64,000 nt of DNA from Actinacidiphila rubida (GCF_900110255.1 NZ_FODD01000017.1:62001-126000), one strand, 5' to 3'; numbered from the stretch's first letter, positions 7,931 through 16,953 are shown. Program-made: numbers and translations. Notes: generated from the sequence alone by a model not told the origin.

Positions 7931-9799
7931 TCATCCCTCCGGCACCCGTGTGAACTCGGCGGGGGCCGGGTCGACCAGTTCCTCCGGGATGTCGGCGAGG
8001 CAGCCGCGCAGCCGCTCGCCGAGCGCCTTGGCCTGCGGATCGGCGCGGGTGGAGGAGGCGACGCCGTCGCCCAGCAGGCCGTGCACGACGAAGTTGACCG
8101 CCCGCAGCCGCGGCAGCTCGTACCGGCTGACCGGCAGTCGCGCGGTCTCGGGGAGCAGCACGCGCAGGCGGTCGACGTCCAGGTAGTCGCGCAGCCAGCG
8201 CCAGGCGTCGTCGTCGCGCGCCCAGAGCCCGACGTTGGCGTCGCCGCCCTTGTCGCCGGAGCGGGCGCCGACGAGGGTGCCCAGCGGCAGCCGCACGGTG
8301 CGGCCCGCCGCTCCGGGGGCGCCCTGGCCGAGGGGCCCGGCGGTCCGCAGCGGCAGTGGGCGCGCGCCCGCGGGCGGGACCGCGGCGGGCGGCACGGCGT
8401 CGGCCTGCAGCGGCCGGGCGGGTAGCACGGCGGGCGGCCTGGGCACCGGCAGCCGGGTGCCGTCCGCCAGCACGGTCACCGCCTCGACCTCGCCGGCGGG
8501 TATCAGCGCCGGCCAGTACACGCCGTACTCGGTGGCCTTGGGGGCGGCGTGCTCCAGGTGGAGGCCGGGGTAGCCGGCGAGCGCGGTGCCGGCCACAGCG
8601 GTGAAGAAACCGCGGCCGACGGTGTGCGGGTCGGGGTCCTTGACGGTGAGGGTGAGGCGGTCGTTCTCACCGCCGTGCTCGCGCCGCAGGTCGTACGCGG
8701 CGAACGCGGCCGGGCCGCCGGTCGCGTCCCGCAGCGTGGCCTCGGCGAAGTCGGCCTTGGCGTCGAGGTCGAGGCCGGTGAGCACGAAGGTCGCCGAGTT
8801 CCGGTACCCGCCGCGGTGGTTGAGGCACACCTTGAGGTCGAGCGGCGCGGGTTCGCCGGTGACCGTCCCGACGGCGACCCGGTCGGGTCCCTGCTGGCTG
8901 AGCCGCACGGTGTCGAACCGGGCCGCGACGTCGGGGTTCAGATAGACGGGATGCCCCGTCTCGTACAGGAGTTGGGCGGTGACGGTGCCGACGGTGACCG
9001 CGCCGCCGGTGCCGGGGTGCTTGGTGATGACGCTCGAACCGTCCGGATTGATCTCGGCGATGGGGAAGCCGGGGTGGACCGGGTCGGGGATCTCCGTGAA
9101 GAAGCAGTAGTTGCCGCCGGTGGCCTGCGTGCCGCACTCGATGATGTGGCCGGCGGTGACGGCCCCGGCCAGCGCGTCCCAGTCCTCCAGGGCCCAGTCG
9201 AACGCCCAGGCCGCCGGGCCGACGACGAGCGAGGCGTCGGTGACCCGGCCGCAGATCACCACGTCGGCGCCGGCGCGCAGCGCCTCGGTGATGCCCCAGC
9301 CGCCGAGGTAGGCGTTGGCGGTGACCGCCTCGACGCCGGACCCGGCGAGTGGCAGCCCGCTGGCGAGGTGCGCGAAGTCGTGGCCGCGCGCCTGGAGTTC
9401 GGGCAGCCGGGCGAGCAGGTCGTCGCCCTCGACGTGCGCGACGACCGGCTCCAGGCCGCCGGCGGCGGCGAGTTCGCGGAGCTTGGCGGCCAGCCCGGCC
9501 GGGTTGAGGCCGCCGGCGTTCACCACGATCTTGATGCCGCGTTCCAGGCAGGTGGCGAGCACGTCGTGCATCTGCGCGAGGAAGGACAGCGCGTAGCCGC
9601 CCTCCGGGTCGCGCTGCCGGGCCTTCCACAGCAGCATCATCGTCAGCTCGGCGAGGTAGTCGCCGGTGAGCACGTCGATCGGTCCGCCCTCGACCATCTC
9701 GCGGGCCGCCGAGAGGCGGTCGCCGTAGTAGCCGGAGCAGTTGGCGACCCTCAGGGGCGCCTGGCCCGGCGTCCGGCGGGGCGTCTCGCGTGCGGTCAC
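7931..9799 (-). CDS. AtuA-like acyclic terpene utilisation family protein (DUF1446)
   Basis: 622 residues. The N-terminal three-quarters is the DUF1446 domain: an NCSGYYGDR start, DVLTGDYLAELTMMLL, IVVNAGGLNP, AYLGGWGI, VICGRVTDASLVVGP, and ECGTQATGGNYCFF. The C-terminal ~100 residues are the AtuA ferredoxin-fold domain with the typical ARSGDKGGDANVG. AtuA is required for citronellol/geraniol utilisation in Pseudomonas, but its reaction is not established, and actinobacterial members often accompany acyl-CoA genes. GTG at 9799 has GGGAG upstream. It follows the NADP oxidoreductase gene by 12 bp, so the two are probably co-transcribed. Confidence 0.9.
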   Translation of the reverse strand: MTARETPRRTPGQAPLRVANCSGYYGDRLSAAREMVEGGPIDVLTGDYLAELTMMLLWKARQRDPEGGYALSFLAQMHDVLATCLERGIKIVVNAGGLNPAGLAAKLRELAAAGGLEPVVAHVEGDDLLARLPELQARGHDFAHLASGLPLAGSGVEAVTANAYLGGWGITEALRAGADVVICGRVTDASLVVGPAAWAFDWALEDWDALAGAVTAGHIIECGTQATGGNYCFFTEIPDPVHPGFPIAEINPDGSSVITKHPGTGGAVTVGTVTAQLLYETGHPVYLNPDVAARFDTVRLSQQGPDRVAVGTVTGEPAPLDLKVCLNHRGGYRNSATFVLTGLDLDAKADFAEATLRDATGGPAAFAAYDLRREHGGENDRLTLTVKDPDPHTVGRGFFTAVAGTALAGYPGLHLEHAAPKATEYGVYWPALIPAGEVEAVTVLADGTRLPVPRPPAVLPARPLQADAVPPAAVPPAGARPLPLRTAGPLGQGAPGAAGRTVRLPLGTLVGARSGDKGGDANVGLWARDDDAWRWLRDYLDVDRLRVLLPETARLPVSRYELPRLRAVNFVVHGLLGDGVASSTRADPQAKALGERLRGCLADIPEELVDPAPAEFTRVPEG

Positions 9800-9811
9800 C
9801 GTACTCTCCCG

Positions 9812-10903
9812 TCACTTCTCCTCTGGGTCACCGACCTGGACGATCATCTTGCCGGTGCTGCTCCCGCGCAAGACCCCCACGAACGCGTCGACCACACTGC
9901 CGATGCCCTCCGTCACGGTGTCGTCGGGCACCATCCGCCCCGACCGCAGGTGCGGCACCGCGAACTCCTCCAGTTCCCGCTGGGCGTCGCGGTGGTCGCG
10001 GACCAGGAACCCCTCCAGCCGCAGGGACTTGTGGACGACGTCGTAGAGGTTGCGGGGCGCCGCGGGCGGCCGCGCCGGGTCGTTGTACTGGGCGACGCTG
10101 CCGCACCAGGCTATCCGGCCGGACGGCCGCATCGCGGCGATCAGCCCCTCCAGTTGCTCGCCGCCGACGTTCTCGAAGCCGACGTCGATCCCGTCCGGCG
10201 CGAGCGCCGCGACCTGCTCGGCGAACGGCCCGTCGTGGTAGTCGAAGGCCGCGTCGAACCCGAGGTCGCGCACCAGGTGGGCGGCCTTCGCGGCGCTGCC
10301 GGTGCTGCCGAGGACGCGGCCGGCGCCCATCAGCCGCGCGAACTGGCCGACGGCCGTGCCCACACCGCCGGCCGCGGCGTCGACGAACAGGGTCTCGCCG
10401 GGTGCCAGCCGCGCGACGCGGCGCAGGCCGACGTACGCGGTCAGGCCGGTGCCGCCGAGCACGCCGAGCCAGGCACGCAGCGGGATGCCGGGCAGCGACG
10501 GCAGCACCCGTGCCTCCTCGGCGGTGACCAGGGCGTGGGTGCGCCAGGCCCGCCGGTGGAAGACCAGGTCGCCGGGGCGCAGCCCGGCCGTGCGGCTGCG
10601 CACCACGCGGCCGACGGAACGGCCCTCCAGCGGCACGCCGAGCTGCCAGCCGCCCTCCTCCATCGCCTCGCGCATGTAGGGGTCGACGGACAGGTAGACG
10701 TTCTCCACCAGGGCGGTGCCGGGCTCCGGCGCGGGAACGGCGTGCTCGACGAAGGCGAAGTCGCCCGCGGTGGGCAGACCGCGGGGCCGGGCCACCTGGT
10801 GGACGGTGACGGCGTGGCCAACCGCTGAAGGGGCGGCGAGGGAGGCGGGAAGGGGCGCCGGGGCGGGCGCGGCGGGCGCGGTCGGCGCCGGGTTCGTGGT
10901 CAT
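9812..10903 (-). CDS. NADP-dependent MDR oxidoreductase (PTGR/curcumin reductase-like)
   Basis: 363 residues. The N-terminal GroES-like half carries SVDPYMREAM, the hallmark of the leukotriene B4 dehydrogenase/CurA subfamily. The Rossmann motif AAAGGVGTAVGQFARLMGA lies near residue 185, followed by GFDAAFDYHD, FENVGGEQLE and a C-terminal GSSTGKMIVQVG. These enzymes lack zinc and reduce activated double bonds of enones with NADPH. An Ala/Pro-rich N-terminal tail of about 25 residues is extra. No ribosome site is clear. It is divergent from a LysR regulator with a large inverted repeat between them. Confidence 0.88.
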   Translation of the reverse strand: MTTNPAPTAPAAPAPAPLPASLAAPSAVGHAVTVHQVARPRGLPTAGDFAFVEHAVPAPEPGTALVENVYLSVDPYMREAMEEGGWQLGVPLEGRSVGRVVRSRTAGLRPGDLVFHRRAWRTHALVTAEEARVLPSLPGIPLRAWLGVLGGTGLTAYVGLRRVARLAPGETLFVDAAAGGVGTAVGQFARLMGAGRVLGSTGSAAKAAHLVRDLGFDAAFDYHDGPFAEQVAALAPDGIDVGFENVGGEQLEGLIAAMRPSGRIAWCGSVAQYNDPARPPAAPRNLYDVVHKSLRLEGFLVRDHRDAQRELEEFAVPHLRSGRMVPDDTVTEGIGSVVDAFVGVLRGSSTGKMIVQVGDPEEK

Positions 10904-10952
10904 GACGGCCACGCTAGGAGCGCGTCTTCGCGGGGTGCAGGGGCCGCCGTCG

Positions 10953-10988
10953 ATGGATCGCGCTCTTCCATGAGCGGCGTTCATGGAA
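10953..10988. promoter_or_regulatory. LysR-type binding region (nested inverted repeats)
   Basis: A 23-bp inverted repeat, TTCCATGA-N7-TCATGGAA (10966-10988), contains the LysR consensus T-N11-A (TGA-N7-TCA). An overlapping ATGGA-N9-TCCAT (10953-10971) shares its left arm and could be the second site of a LysR tetramer. It lies between the oxidoreductase start (10903) and the LysR start (11007), just upstream of the LysR -10. Confidence 0.6.
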
Positions 10989-10993
10989 CGGCC

Positions 10994-10999
10994 TACAGT
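10994..10999 (+). promoter_or_regulatory. -10 element TACAGT of a predicted leaderless LysR transcript
   Basis: The hexamer ends seven bases before the ATG at 11007. There is no Shine-Dalgarno sequence in between. Confidence 0.4.
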
Positions 11000-11006
11000 G
11001 GCGCGC

Positions 11007-11903
11007 ATGAGCGAACTCGTCCCGCAGGAGCTGCGCGTCCTCGTCGCCGTGGCCCACGAGGGCTCCTTCACCGCGGCCGGCGCACGCCTCGGTCTGACGC
11101 AGTCGGCCGTCTCGCACGCCGTCCGCTCCTGCGAACGCAAGCTCGGCGCCGTGCTGTTCGACCGCGGCCGGCACGGCGCCCGGCCGACGCCCGCCGGCGA
11201 GCGGGCCGCGGCCCAGGCGCGCCGGATCCTGGGGTTGCTGGACACCCTCCCCGGCGAGGCACGGGGCGCGGCCGCCGGCCAGGCGTCCGGCACCCTGCGC
11301 ATCGCGGCGTTCCGCAGCGCGGCCGTGCACCTGCTGCCGCCCGCCCTCGAACGGCTCACCGTCCGGCACCCGTTGCTGACACCGGAGGTGCGGATCGTGC
11401 CGGACGTGGGGCGGGGCACCGCGGGCGAAGTGGCCGACGGGCGCGCCGACCTGGCGATCGCGACCCTCGACGGCTCGACTCCCCCGCCCGGTGGCCTGGT
11501 CACGGCGGTACTCCTCGAGGAGCCGTACGCGCTGGCGCACCCGGCCGGGGCGGCCGATCCGCGCGCGCTGCCGCTGGTCGACTGGACGGAGAACTGCTCG
11601 TCGTACACCCGGCGTTGGTGGTCGGAGCAGGACTGGATCCCACGGGCCACGGTCGACGCGGGCGACGACAGCGTGGTGCTGTCGATGGTCGCGCGCGGCC
11701 TGGGGATGGCGATCATGCCGGGGCTGGCACTGCTCGGTGCGCCCGCCGCGGTGGCCGTCACGGACCTGGGGCCGCGCCGCCCGAGCCGCAAGGTGGGCTA
11801 CGCGACCGCTCCCGAACTCGCCGGCACCCTCGGGGTGCGGGCCCTGATCCGCGAGCTGCGCTCGGCGGCCGAGTCCGTGCTGGATGGTTCAATCGCGGTA
11901 TGA
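11007..11903 (+). CDS. LysR-family transcriptional regulator
   Basis: 298 residues from ATG 11007 (ATG 10983 upstream lies inside the operator and is rejected). The N-terminal winged HTH is LRVLVAVAHEGSFTAAGARLGLTQSAVSHAVRSCERKLG, typical of LTTRs. The effector domain begins at about residue 85 (SGTLRIAAFRSAAVHLLPPAL). The divergent NADP oxidoreductase and the nested inverted repeats make that oxidoreductase/AtuA unit its likely target. Its TGA overlaps the ATG of the NUDIX gene (ATGA at 11900-11903), so both are translated from one message. Confidence 0.92.
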   Translation: MSELVPQELRVLVAVAHEGSFTAAGARLGLTQSAVSHAVRSCERKLGAVLFDRGRHGARPTPAGERAAAQARRILGLLDTLPGEARGAAAGQASGTLRIAAFRSAAVHLLPPALERLTVRHPLLTPEVRIVPDVGRGTAGEVADGRADLAIATLDGSTPPPGGLVTAVLLEEPYALAHPAGAADPRALPLVDWTENCSSYTRRWWSEQDWIPRATVDAGDDSVVLSMVARGLGMAIMPGLALLGAPAAVAVTDLGPRRPSRKVGYATAPELAGTLGVRALIRELRSAAESVLDGSIAV

Positions 11904-12448
11904 GCGACTCCCCCACCGACGACCGCGCCCCGCTGTCCGCCGACGAGATCCTCGACATCGTCGACGAGGACGACCACGTCATCGGGCAGGCACCGCGCGG
12001 TGAGGCATACGCCCGCGGGTTGCGGCACCGCTGCGTGTTCGTGCTGGCACGGGACGCCGAAGGGCGGATCTTCGTGCACCGCCGCACGGCCCGCAAGCTG
12101 GTGTTCCCGTCGATGTACGACATGTTCGTCGGCGGGGTGGTGGGCACCGGCGAGTCCTACGACGACGCGGCGCTGCGGGAGGCCGAGGAGGAGCTGGGCG
12201 TGAACGGACTGCCGCGCCCCGAACCGCTGTTCAGGTTCTCCTTCGAGGGCGGCGACCTCGGGCGCTGGTGGTCGGCGGTCTACGAGGTGCGCTGCGACCT
12301 CCCGGTGGACCCGCAGGTCGAGGAGGTCGCCTGGCACGCCTTCCTCGCCGAGGAGGAGGTCGCCGCGCGGCTCACCACGTGGGACTGGGTCCCGGACGGC
12401 CTCGCCGGCTACGAACGCCTGCTCGCGCTCCGCGAGGAGCGGGGCTAG
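11900..12448 (+). CDS. NUDIX hydrolase
   Basis: 182 residues. A complete NUDIX box, G-x5-E-x7-REAEEELGV, begins GVVGTGESYDDAAL near residue 79. The preceding HRCVFVLARDAEGRIFVHRRTARK and the PSMYDMFVGG segment resemble isopentenyl-diphosphate isomerase-like/YfcD-type NUDIX proteins. These hydrolyse unknown nucleoside-diphosphate-linked compounds using Mg2+ on the glutamates. Its start overlaps the LysR stop by four bases. The physiological substrate cannot be assigned. Confidence 0.9.
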   Translation: MSDSPTDDRAPLSADEILDIVDEDDHVIGQAPRGEAYARGLRHRCVFVLARDAEGRIFVHRRTARKLVFPSMYDMFVGGVVGTGESYDDAALREAEEELGVNGLPRPEPLFRFSFEGGDLGRWWSAVYEVRCDLPVDPQVEEVAWHAFLAEEEVAARLTTWDWVPDGLAGYERLLALREERG

Positions 12449-12483
12449 CGTCTGCCGTCCGGATCTCCGCGGAGGACCGAGGG

Positions 12484-13464
12484 CTACGCGCTCGCGGCGA
12501 GCAGGGACTCGGCGACCGCGGTGCGCATGTAGAGGACCGAGCGCCCCGCGCGGTGCGCGGAGACGATGCCCGCGTCGCGGAGCGCCGTGAGGTGCTGGTT
12601 GACCCCGCCCGCCGACAGGCCGGTGCGGCCGGCCAGTTCGCTGGTGGACGCGGGCACGGTCAGCTCGGCCAGCAGCAGCGCGCGGGTGCGGCCCAGGACG
12701 GCGGCCACGGCCTCCGGAACGGCCGCACGCGACTCCTCCCACACCGAGCCCCAGCCGCGGCTGGGGTAGAACAGCTGCTTGGCGACGGGCGTCGCGGTGG
12801 TGGCGGCCACCGAGGACCAGGCGAACACCGACGGCACCAGCACCAGCCCCTTGCCGCCGAGGACCGTCTCGGCCGGGCAGGTCTTGTGGCGGACGGTCAG
12901 CGTGCCGGCGCCCCAGCGCACGCTGGGGTGCAGGCTGCCCAGGACGGCCTCGGCGCCGTCGGTGGCCAGCCGCCGTGCCTGGTGGAAGACGTCGGCCTCC
13001 AGCACGCCCTGCAGCCGCGGCCAGTACGGCGCGAGCGCCAGGTCCCAGTACGCGCTGATCTCCGCGGCCAGGCGCGCGAGTCCGGCGGCCGGGTCGGCGT
13101 GCAACCGCCGGATCCGCTCGGTGTGCAGCCCGTACTCGTCGAGTTCCCTGCGGACCTCCTGCGCCGGGGTGGCCGCGACCTCGCGCAGTTCCGCGTCGAG
13201 GACGCTGCCGCCGGGCAGCGGCGGCGGGGTGATGAAGTCGGGGGTGTAGCCGGCGGACGGCACCAGGTCGGCGAGCAGCCCCGCGTCGAGTCCCGCGGCG
13301 GCCAGCCGCGGCGCGACGTCCCGGCGCCAGCCGCGGTGCACCGAGTGCGGCCCCGCGGTCTTGAACGTGCGGACGCTGGCGACGACCTCCCACAGCGGGG
13401 AGACCGCGAACCTGGTGCGCGCCACGTCGGTCGCCGAGAAGGCGAACCGCAGTTCCCCCGCCAT
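12484..13464 (-). CDS. ArsR-like regulator with DUF5937 domain
   Basis: 326 residues. The N-terminal two-thirds is the DUF5937 region (MAGELRFAFSATDVARTRFAVSPLWEVVASVR). The C-terminal ~80 residues form an ArsR-type winged HTH: ALLLAELTVPASTSELAGRTGLSAGGVNQHLTALRDAGIVSAHRAGRSVLY. This layout is common in Streptomyces and usually sits next to an MFS transporter, as here (divergent, 115-bp gap). It probably represses that transporter in response to a ligand held by the DUF5937 domain; the ligand is unknown. Confidence 0.85.
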   Translation of the reverse strand: MAGELRFAFSATDVARTRFAVSPLWEVVASVRTFKTAGPHSVHRGWRRDVAPRLAAAGLDAGLLADLVPSAGYTPDFITPPPLPGGSVLDAELREVAATPAQEVRRELDEYGLHTERIRRLHADPAAGLARLAAEISAYWDLALAPYWPRLQGVLEADVFHQARRLATDGAEAVLGSLHPSVRWGAGTLTVRHKTCPAETVLGGKGLVLVPSVFAWSSVAATTATPVAKQLFYPSRGWGSVWEESRAAVPEAVAAVLGRTRALLLAELTVPASTSELAGRTGLSAGGVNQHLTALRDAGIVSAHRAGRSVLYMRTAVAESLLAASA

Positions 13465-13579
13465 GTCCGTCCCCGTCCCGTCCCGCCGGTGAGCCCTCCG
13501 CGGTGCCGGGGCCGTACCCCGGATTCAGCCGTACCTTAATCATTGCCGTCAACCGGTGGCGCCGCCGCACCATTCCCGC

Positions 13580-14842
13580 ATGACCGCTCCCGTCCTGTCC
13601 TCCCCCGCCCCGTCCGCCGGCCCCGCGGGCGCGGCCCCGCCGCCCGGACGCGGCCGTCTGCGCGCCGCCGCCGCACGGCACTTCGGCGGTCTGCCCGCCC
13701 CGTTCTGGGTGGTCTTCTGCGGCACCGTGGTCAACCGCGTGGGCACGATGGTGGTGCCGTTCCTCGTCTTCTACCTGGGCTCGCGGGGGGTCACCGAGGC
13801 GCAGACGCCGTACGTGCTCGGCGCGCTGGGCGCGGGCGGGCTGGCCGGTCCGGTGGCGGGCGGCTGGTTCGCGGACCGGGTCGGCCGCCGGCAGGCGATC
13901 CTCGCCGGGATGGTCGCCACACCGGTCAGCCAGGCCCTGCTCTTCTGCTCCCCGGGGGTGCTGACGCTGTCGCTTGCGGCGGCCCTGGTCGGCGCGGCCG
14001 GCTCGCTGCACGGGCCGGGGGTCGCCGCGGTCATCGTTGACTCGGCCGGTCCCTCCCGGCGGCAGGCGGCCTTCGGCCTCTACCACTGGGCGATCAACAT
14101 CGGCGCGGCGACCGCGGGCGCCGCCGGGGGCTTCCTGGTCGAGCGCGGCTTCTGGCTGCTGTTCGTGGTGGACGCGGTGACGTGCCTGGGGTTCGCGGCG
14201 GTGGCGGCCGCCGCCCTGCCGCGCTCGGCGCCGCACGCGCCGAAGGGCCCTGCCGGGGGCGGCGGTTACGGGGTGGTGGTGCGGGACCGGCTGCTGCTGG
14301 CGTTCGTCACGGTGTCGGTGGCCGGCGAGTGCGTGTACGCGCAGACCGAGTTCACGGTGCCCCTGGCCATCCGCGACCACGGACTGCCGGCGTCGGCGTA
14401 CGGCCTGGTGGCGGTGGTGAACGCGGCGCTGGTCGTGGTCCTGCAGCCGTTCACCAACGCGTGGGTGCTGCGCTTCGACCGGATGCGGGTGTGGGCCGTG
14501 ACCTCGGTGCTGCTCGCCGCGGGCGTCGGCCTGACCGGCGTGGCGAGCACCACCGGCGGCTACCTGCTGACCGTCGTGGTGTGGAGCGCCGGCGAGGTGT
14601 GCGCGGGCGGCATCGCCACGTCGGTCGTCGCCGACCTGGCTCCCGACGACGCGCGCGCCCGCTACCAGGCGGCCCTCAACTGGGCGCGGGGCGTGGCCCG
14701 TTTCCTCGCCCTGGGCGTGGGCCCTGCCCTCTACGCGGCCGCCGGACCCGGCACCCTGTGGTGGACGGTCACCGCGGTGGGCGTGTCCGGTGCGGCGGGC
14801 GCGCTGCTGATCCGCCCGGCGCTCTCCCGCCGCACACCGTGA
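13580..14842 (+). CDS. MFS transporter, 12-helix efflux type
   Basis: 420 residues with about 12 hydrophobic segments. The MFS signature between helices 2 and 3 reads GGWFADRVGRRQAIL (residues 100-114). An Ala/Pro-rich cytoplasmic N-tail (about 35 residues) precedes helix 1 (FWVVFCGTVVNRVGTMVVPFLVFYLG). No substrate can be named; regulation by the divergent DUF5937 protein suggests drug or metabolite efflux. The ATG at 13580 has no strong ribosome site. Confidence 0.88.
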   Translation: MTAPVLSSPAPSAGPAGAAPPPGRGRLRAAAARHFGGLPAPFWVVFCGTVVNRVGTMVVPFLVFYLGSRGVTEAQTPYVLGALGAGGLAGPVAGGWFADRVGRRQAILAGMVATPVSQALLFCSPGVLTLSLAAALVGAAGSLHGPGVAAVIVDSAGPSRRQAAFGLYHWAINIGAATAGAAGGFLVERGFWLLFVVDAVTCLGFAAVAAAALPRSAPHAPKGPAGGGGYGVVVRDRLLLAFVTVSVAGECVYAQTEFTVPLAIRDHGLPASAYGLVAVVNAALVVVLQPFTNAWVLRFDRMRVWAVTSVLLAAGVGLTGVASTTGGYLLTVVVWSAGEVCAGGIATSVVADLAPDDARARYQAALNWARGVARFLALGVGPALYAAAGPGTLWWTVTAVGVSGAAGALLIRPALSRRTP

Positions 14843-14893
14843 CGCCCGGACCCGCACGGGCGCCCGAGGCGCCGCGAGCCGCCGCGCACAGCG

Positions 14894-15616
14894 GTGCGGA
14901 ACCGGTCCGTCCGCGTCGAACTGCTGCGGTCCGAGGGGCTGTTACCGGCGTTCCACCTGCTGGACGTCTCCGACGACGAGAGTGTGCGCTCCTGCGCCGA
15001 CTTCATCGCCCGCGAGTAGGGCGGCATCGACGTCGTGGTGTCCAACGCCACCAACAGGATCGCCCGCGACGTGCCCGCCGCCGATCAGGTCGCCGGCCTG
15101 GTCAACACCAACAACCGCGGCACCCGGCGTGTCCTCGAGGCCGTCGTCCCGCTCCTGAACGACGGCGCCAGGGTGGTGGTGATGTCCAGCTCCTTCGGTT
15201 CGCTGCGCGAACTGGACCCGCGGCTCCACGCCCGCTTCGACGTCGCGGCCATGGCCCTGAAGGACCTGGACGCCGTCATGGACGACTACACCCGCGCCGT
15301 GCAGGAGGGCCGCGCGGCCGCCGAGGGCTGACCCGGCTGGATCAACGTGCCGTCCAAGATCGCCCAGGTCGCGGCCGTGAAGATCGTCGACCGCTCACTC
15401 GGGGAGCAGGCCGTCGCACGGGACGTCCTGGTCAACGCCTGCTGCCCGGGGCTCGTCGACACCGGCGCCTCACGCCCCTGGTTCTCCGACATGTCCGAAG
15501 CGCAGAGCCCCGACGAGGCCGCCGTCGACGTGGTGTGGCTGGCCACCCTGCCGGCCGGCACCCGGGAGCCGCACGGCGTCCTGGTCCAGCACCGCGAGGT
15601 ACTTCCCTGGATCTGA
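14894..15616 (+). pseudogene. Decayed carbonyl-reductase-type SDR (two nonsense codons, no N-terminus)
   Basis: One reading frame runs from about 14894 to 15616 and is interrupted by TAG at 15017-15019 and TGA at 15329-15331. Translated through the stops it matches the CBR1-like SDR pattern: SEGLLPAFHLLDVSDDESVR, FIARE*GGIDVVVSNA, the SSFGSLRELD loop, EG*PGWINVPSK, LVNACCPGLVDTG and EPHGVLVQHREVLPW. TAG stands where homologues have Tyr/Phe (E-Y-GG), and TGA where they have Trp (EGW), so each is one substitution from sense. The N-terminal nucleotide-binding TGxxxGxG segment is missing, because the frame begins 50 bp after the MFS stop. Almost certainly non-functional; the two shorter open segments could still be translated. 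Confidence 0.8.
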
Positions 15617-15684
15617 TCCCCGACCGGGCGCGGGCCGGGCGACCAGGACGGGTGGGCCGCCGGGTGGCGCGGGCAGGCCCTGGT

Positions 15685-15690
15685 TAGGGT
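15685..15690 (+). promoter_or_regulatory. -10 element TAGGGT of a predicted leaderless DUF202 transcript
   Basis: The hexamer ends six bases upstream of the GTG at 15697. Confidence 0.35.
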
Positions 15691-15696
15691 GGTCGG

Positions 15697-16110
15697 GTGA
15701 GCGATATCGGCCGGCTGCGCGCCGCCCGGGACTCGGTGCTGCTGTGGTTCGCGCCGGCCCGGGTGCAGGACGAGGGCACCACCCCCGACTACCGCTTCTC
15801 GCTCGCGAACGAGCGGACGTTCCTGGCCTGGATCCGTACGGCGCTCGCGCTGATCGGCGGCGGTTTCGCCGTCGACCAGTTCCTCACCGACCACCTCACC
15901 CACTGGGCCCGCCTGGTGCTGTCGCTCGGGCTGCTCGCGGCGGGCGTGGCGTGCACGCTGCGGGCGGTCAACCACTGGGTGCGCTGCGAGCGGGCGATGC
16001 GGCTCGGCACCAACCTGCCGGTGTCCCGCTTCCCGGCCGCGCTCGCGGTCGTGGTCGCCGTGCTCGCGATCGCCATGGTGACCGTGGTGCTCGCCGGCTG
16101 GGCGGGCTGA
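15697..16110 (+). CDS. YidH/DUF202 membrane protein
   Basis: 137 residues. The DUF202 hallmark LANERTFLAWIRTALALIGGG lies near residues 36-57 and is followed by three membrane helices in total (to MVTVVLAGWAG). These are small inner-membrane proteins of unknown function, often paired with a second DUF202 gene, as here. GTG 15697 is chosen because the family's N-terminus begins shortly before the ERTFLAWIRT motif. Confidence 0.85.
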   Translation: MSDIGRLRAARDSVLLWFAPARVQDEGTTPDYRFSLANERTFLAWIRTALALIGGGFAVDQFLTDHLTHWARLVLSLGLLAAGVACTLRAVNHWVRCERAMRLGTNLPVSRFPAALAVVVAVLAIAMVTVVLAGWAG

Positions 16111-16112
16111 CG

Positions 16113-16448
16113 GTGCCGCCCCCGTCTGGGGTGCCGCCCGTCGAGACGGACCGCGACCCCGGGCTCCAGCCGGAACGCACCCGCCTGGCCTGGCGCCGCA
16201 CGACCCTGACCTGCCTGGTCACCGCAATCCTCGCGCTGCGCCAAGCCGTGCGCTCGGGCGCGTCCGCCCTGTCGGTCGCCGCCGTGGGCCTCGCGGTGCT
16301 CGCCTTCCTGGCGTTCCTCCTGGTCGCCCACCTGCGCATCCAGCGCCTGGGCGCCGCCCGCCCGGCCGCGATGCCACCGCCCACCGCGCTGGCCGTGGCC
16401 GCCTGCATGCTCGCGCTGGCGGTGTTCGGCGCGGCCGTCGTGTGGTGA
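16113..16448 (+). CDS. Second DUF202 membrane protein
   Basis: 111 residues. It has the shortened family motif LQPERTRLAWRRTTLTCLV followed by two more hydrophobic helices. The GTG at 16113 is two bases after the stop of the previous DUF202 gene; GTG 16131 is an in-frame alternative. Tandem DUF202 pairs of this sort are common in Streptomyces and probably form a hetero-oligomer. Function unknown. Confidence 0.8.
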   Translation: MPPPSGVPPVETDRDPGLQPERTRLAWRRTTLTCLVTAILALRQAVRSGASALSVAAVGLAVLAFLAFLLVAHLRIQRLGAARPAAMPPPTALAVAACMLALAVFGAAVVW

Positions 16449-16642
16449 CGGGCCACCCGGCCGCCCGGCCCTGACGAGGACGGACCCGACACGATCCGCC
16501 GGGCTCATCCCTTCACCTCGACCTCCTGCCCGGCGCCCCGTCCCGGTCTCCGACGGCGCGACGCCGGCGCCCCGCCCGGCCTCCCGGCACGACACGACGA
16601 CACCGCCACGGCGACCGGGCATGCGCCCTACCGGGCTGAACG

Positions 16643-16819
16643 GTTCACAGCGACGACGCCCTGCCCGGCCACTCCGCCGGGCCACCGCGGTGCCGTGGCC
16701 CCCATCCGGCTCTCCGCTCCGGCCCGGCGCCCGGCGCCGGCACGATGACCGCACCCGCGCGACCCCACCGCGCTCGACCGTTCACGGCGACGACGCCGTA
16801 CCCGGCCACTGCGCCGGGC
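16643..16819. repeat. Two 40-bp imperfect direct repeats
   Basis: Copies at 16643-16683 and 16780-16819 share GTTCACRGCGACGACGCC and CCCGGCCACT, about 90% identical over 40 bp and 137 bp apart. The neighbouring words GGGCTGAACG / GCTCGACCG extend the similarity weakly. Confidence 0.65.
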
Positions 16820-16953
16820 TCGGCCGTTCGCAGTGGGGCCCCACCCAGCCGCCCCGCCGGGCTCGGCGACGCCTCGTCGGCCCCCCGGGCCGGGGCGTGG
16901 CCCCCTCCCCCGAGGTCCGGTGGCCCCGCGCGGCCACCTACGCACTGTGTGGA

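Noticed and set aside
10983..11006. ATG at 10983 as the LysR start
   Set aside because: It lies within the inverted repeat and upstream of the -10; ATG 11007 fits the family's N-terminus.
11798..14857. Very long open frame (about 1,000 codons) on the minus strand
   Set aside because: It runs antisense to LysR, NUDIX and MFS genes and in another frame of the ArsR-like gene. It has low-complexity Arg/Gly composition, as expected from high G/C at third positions.
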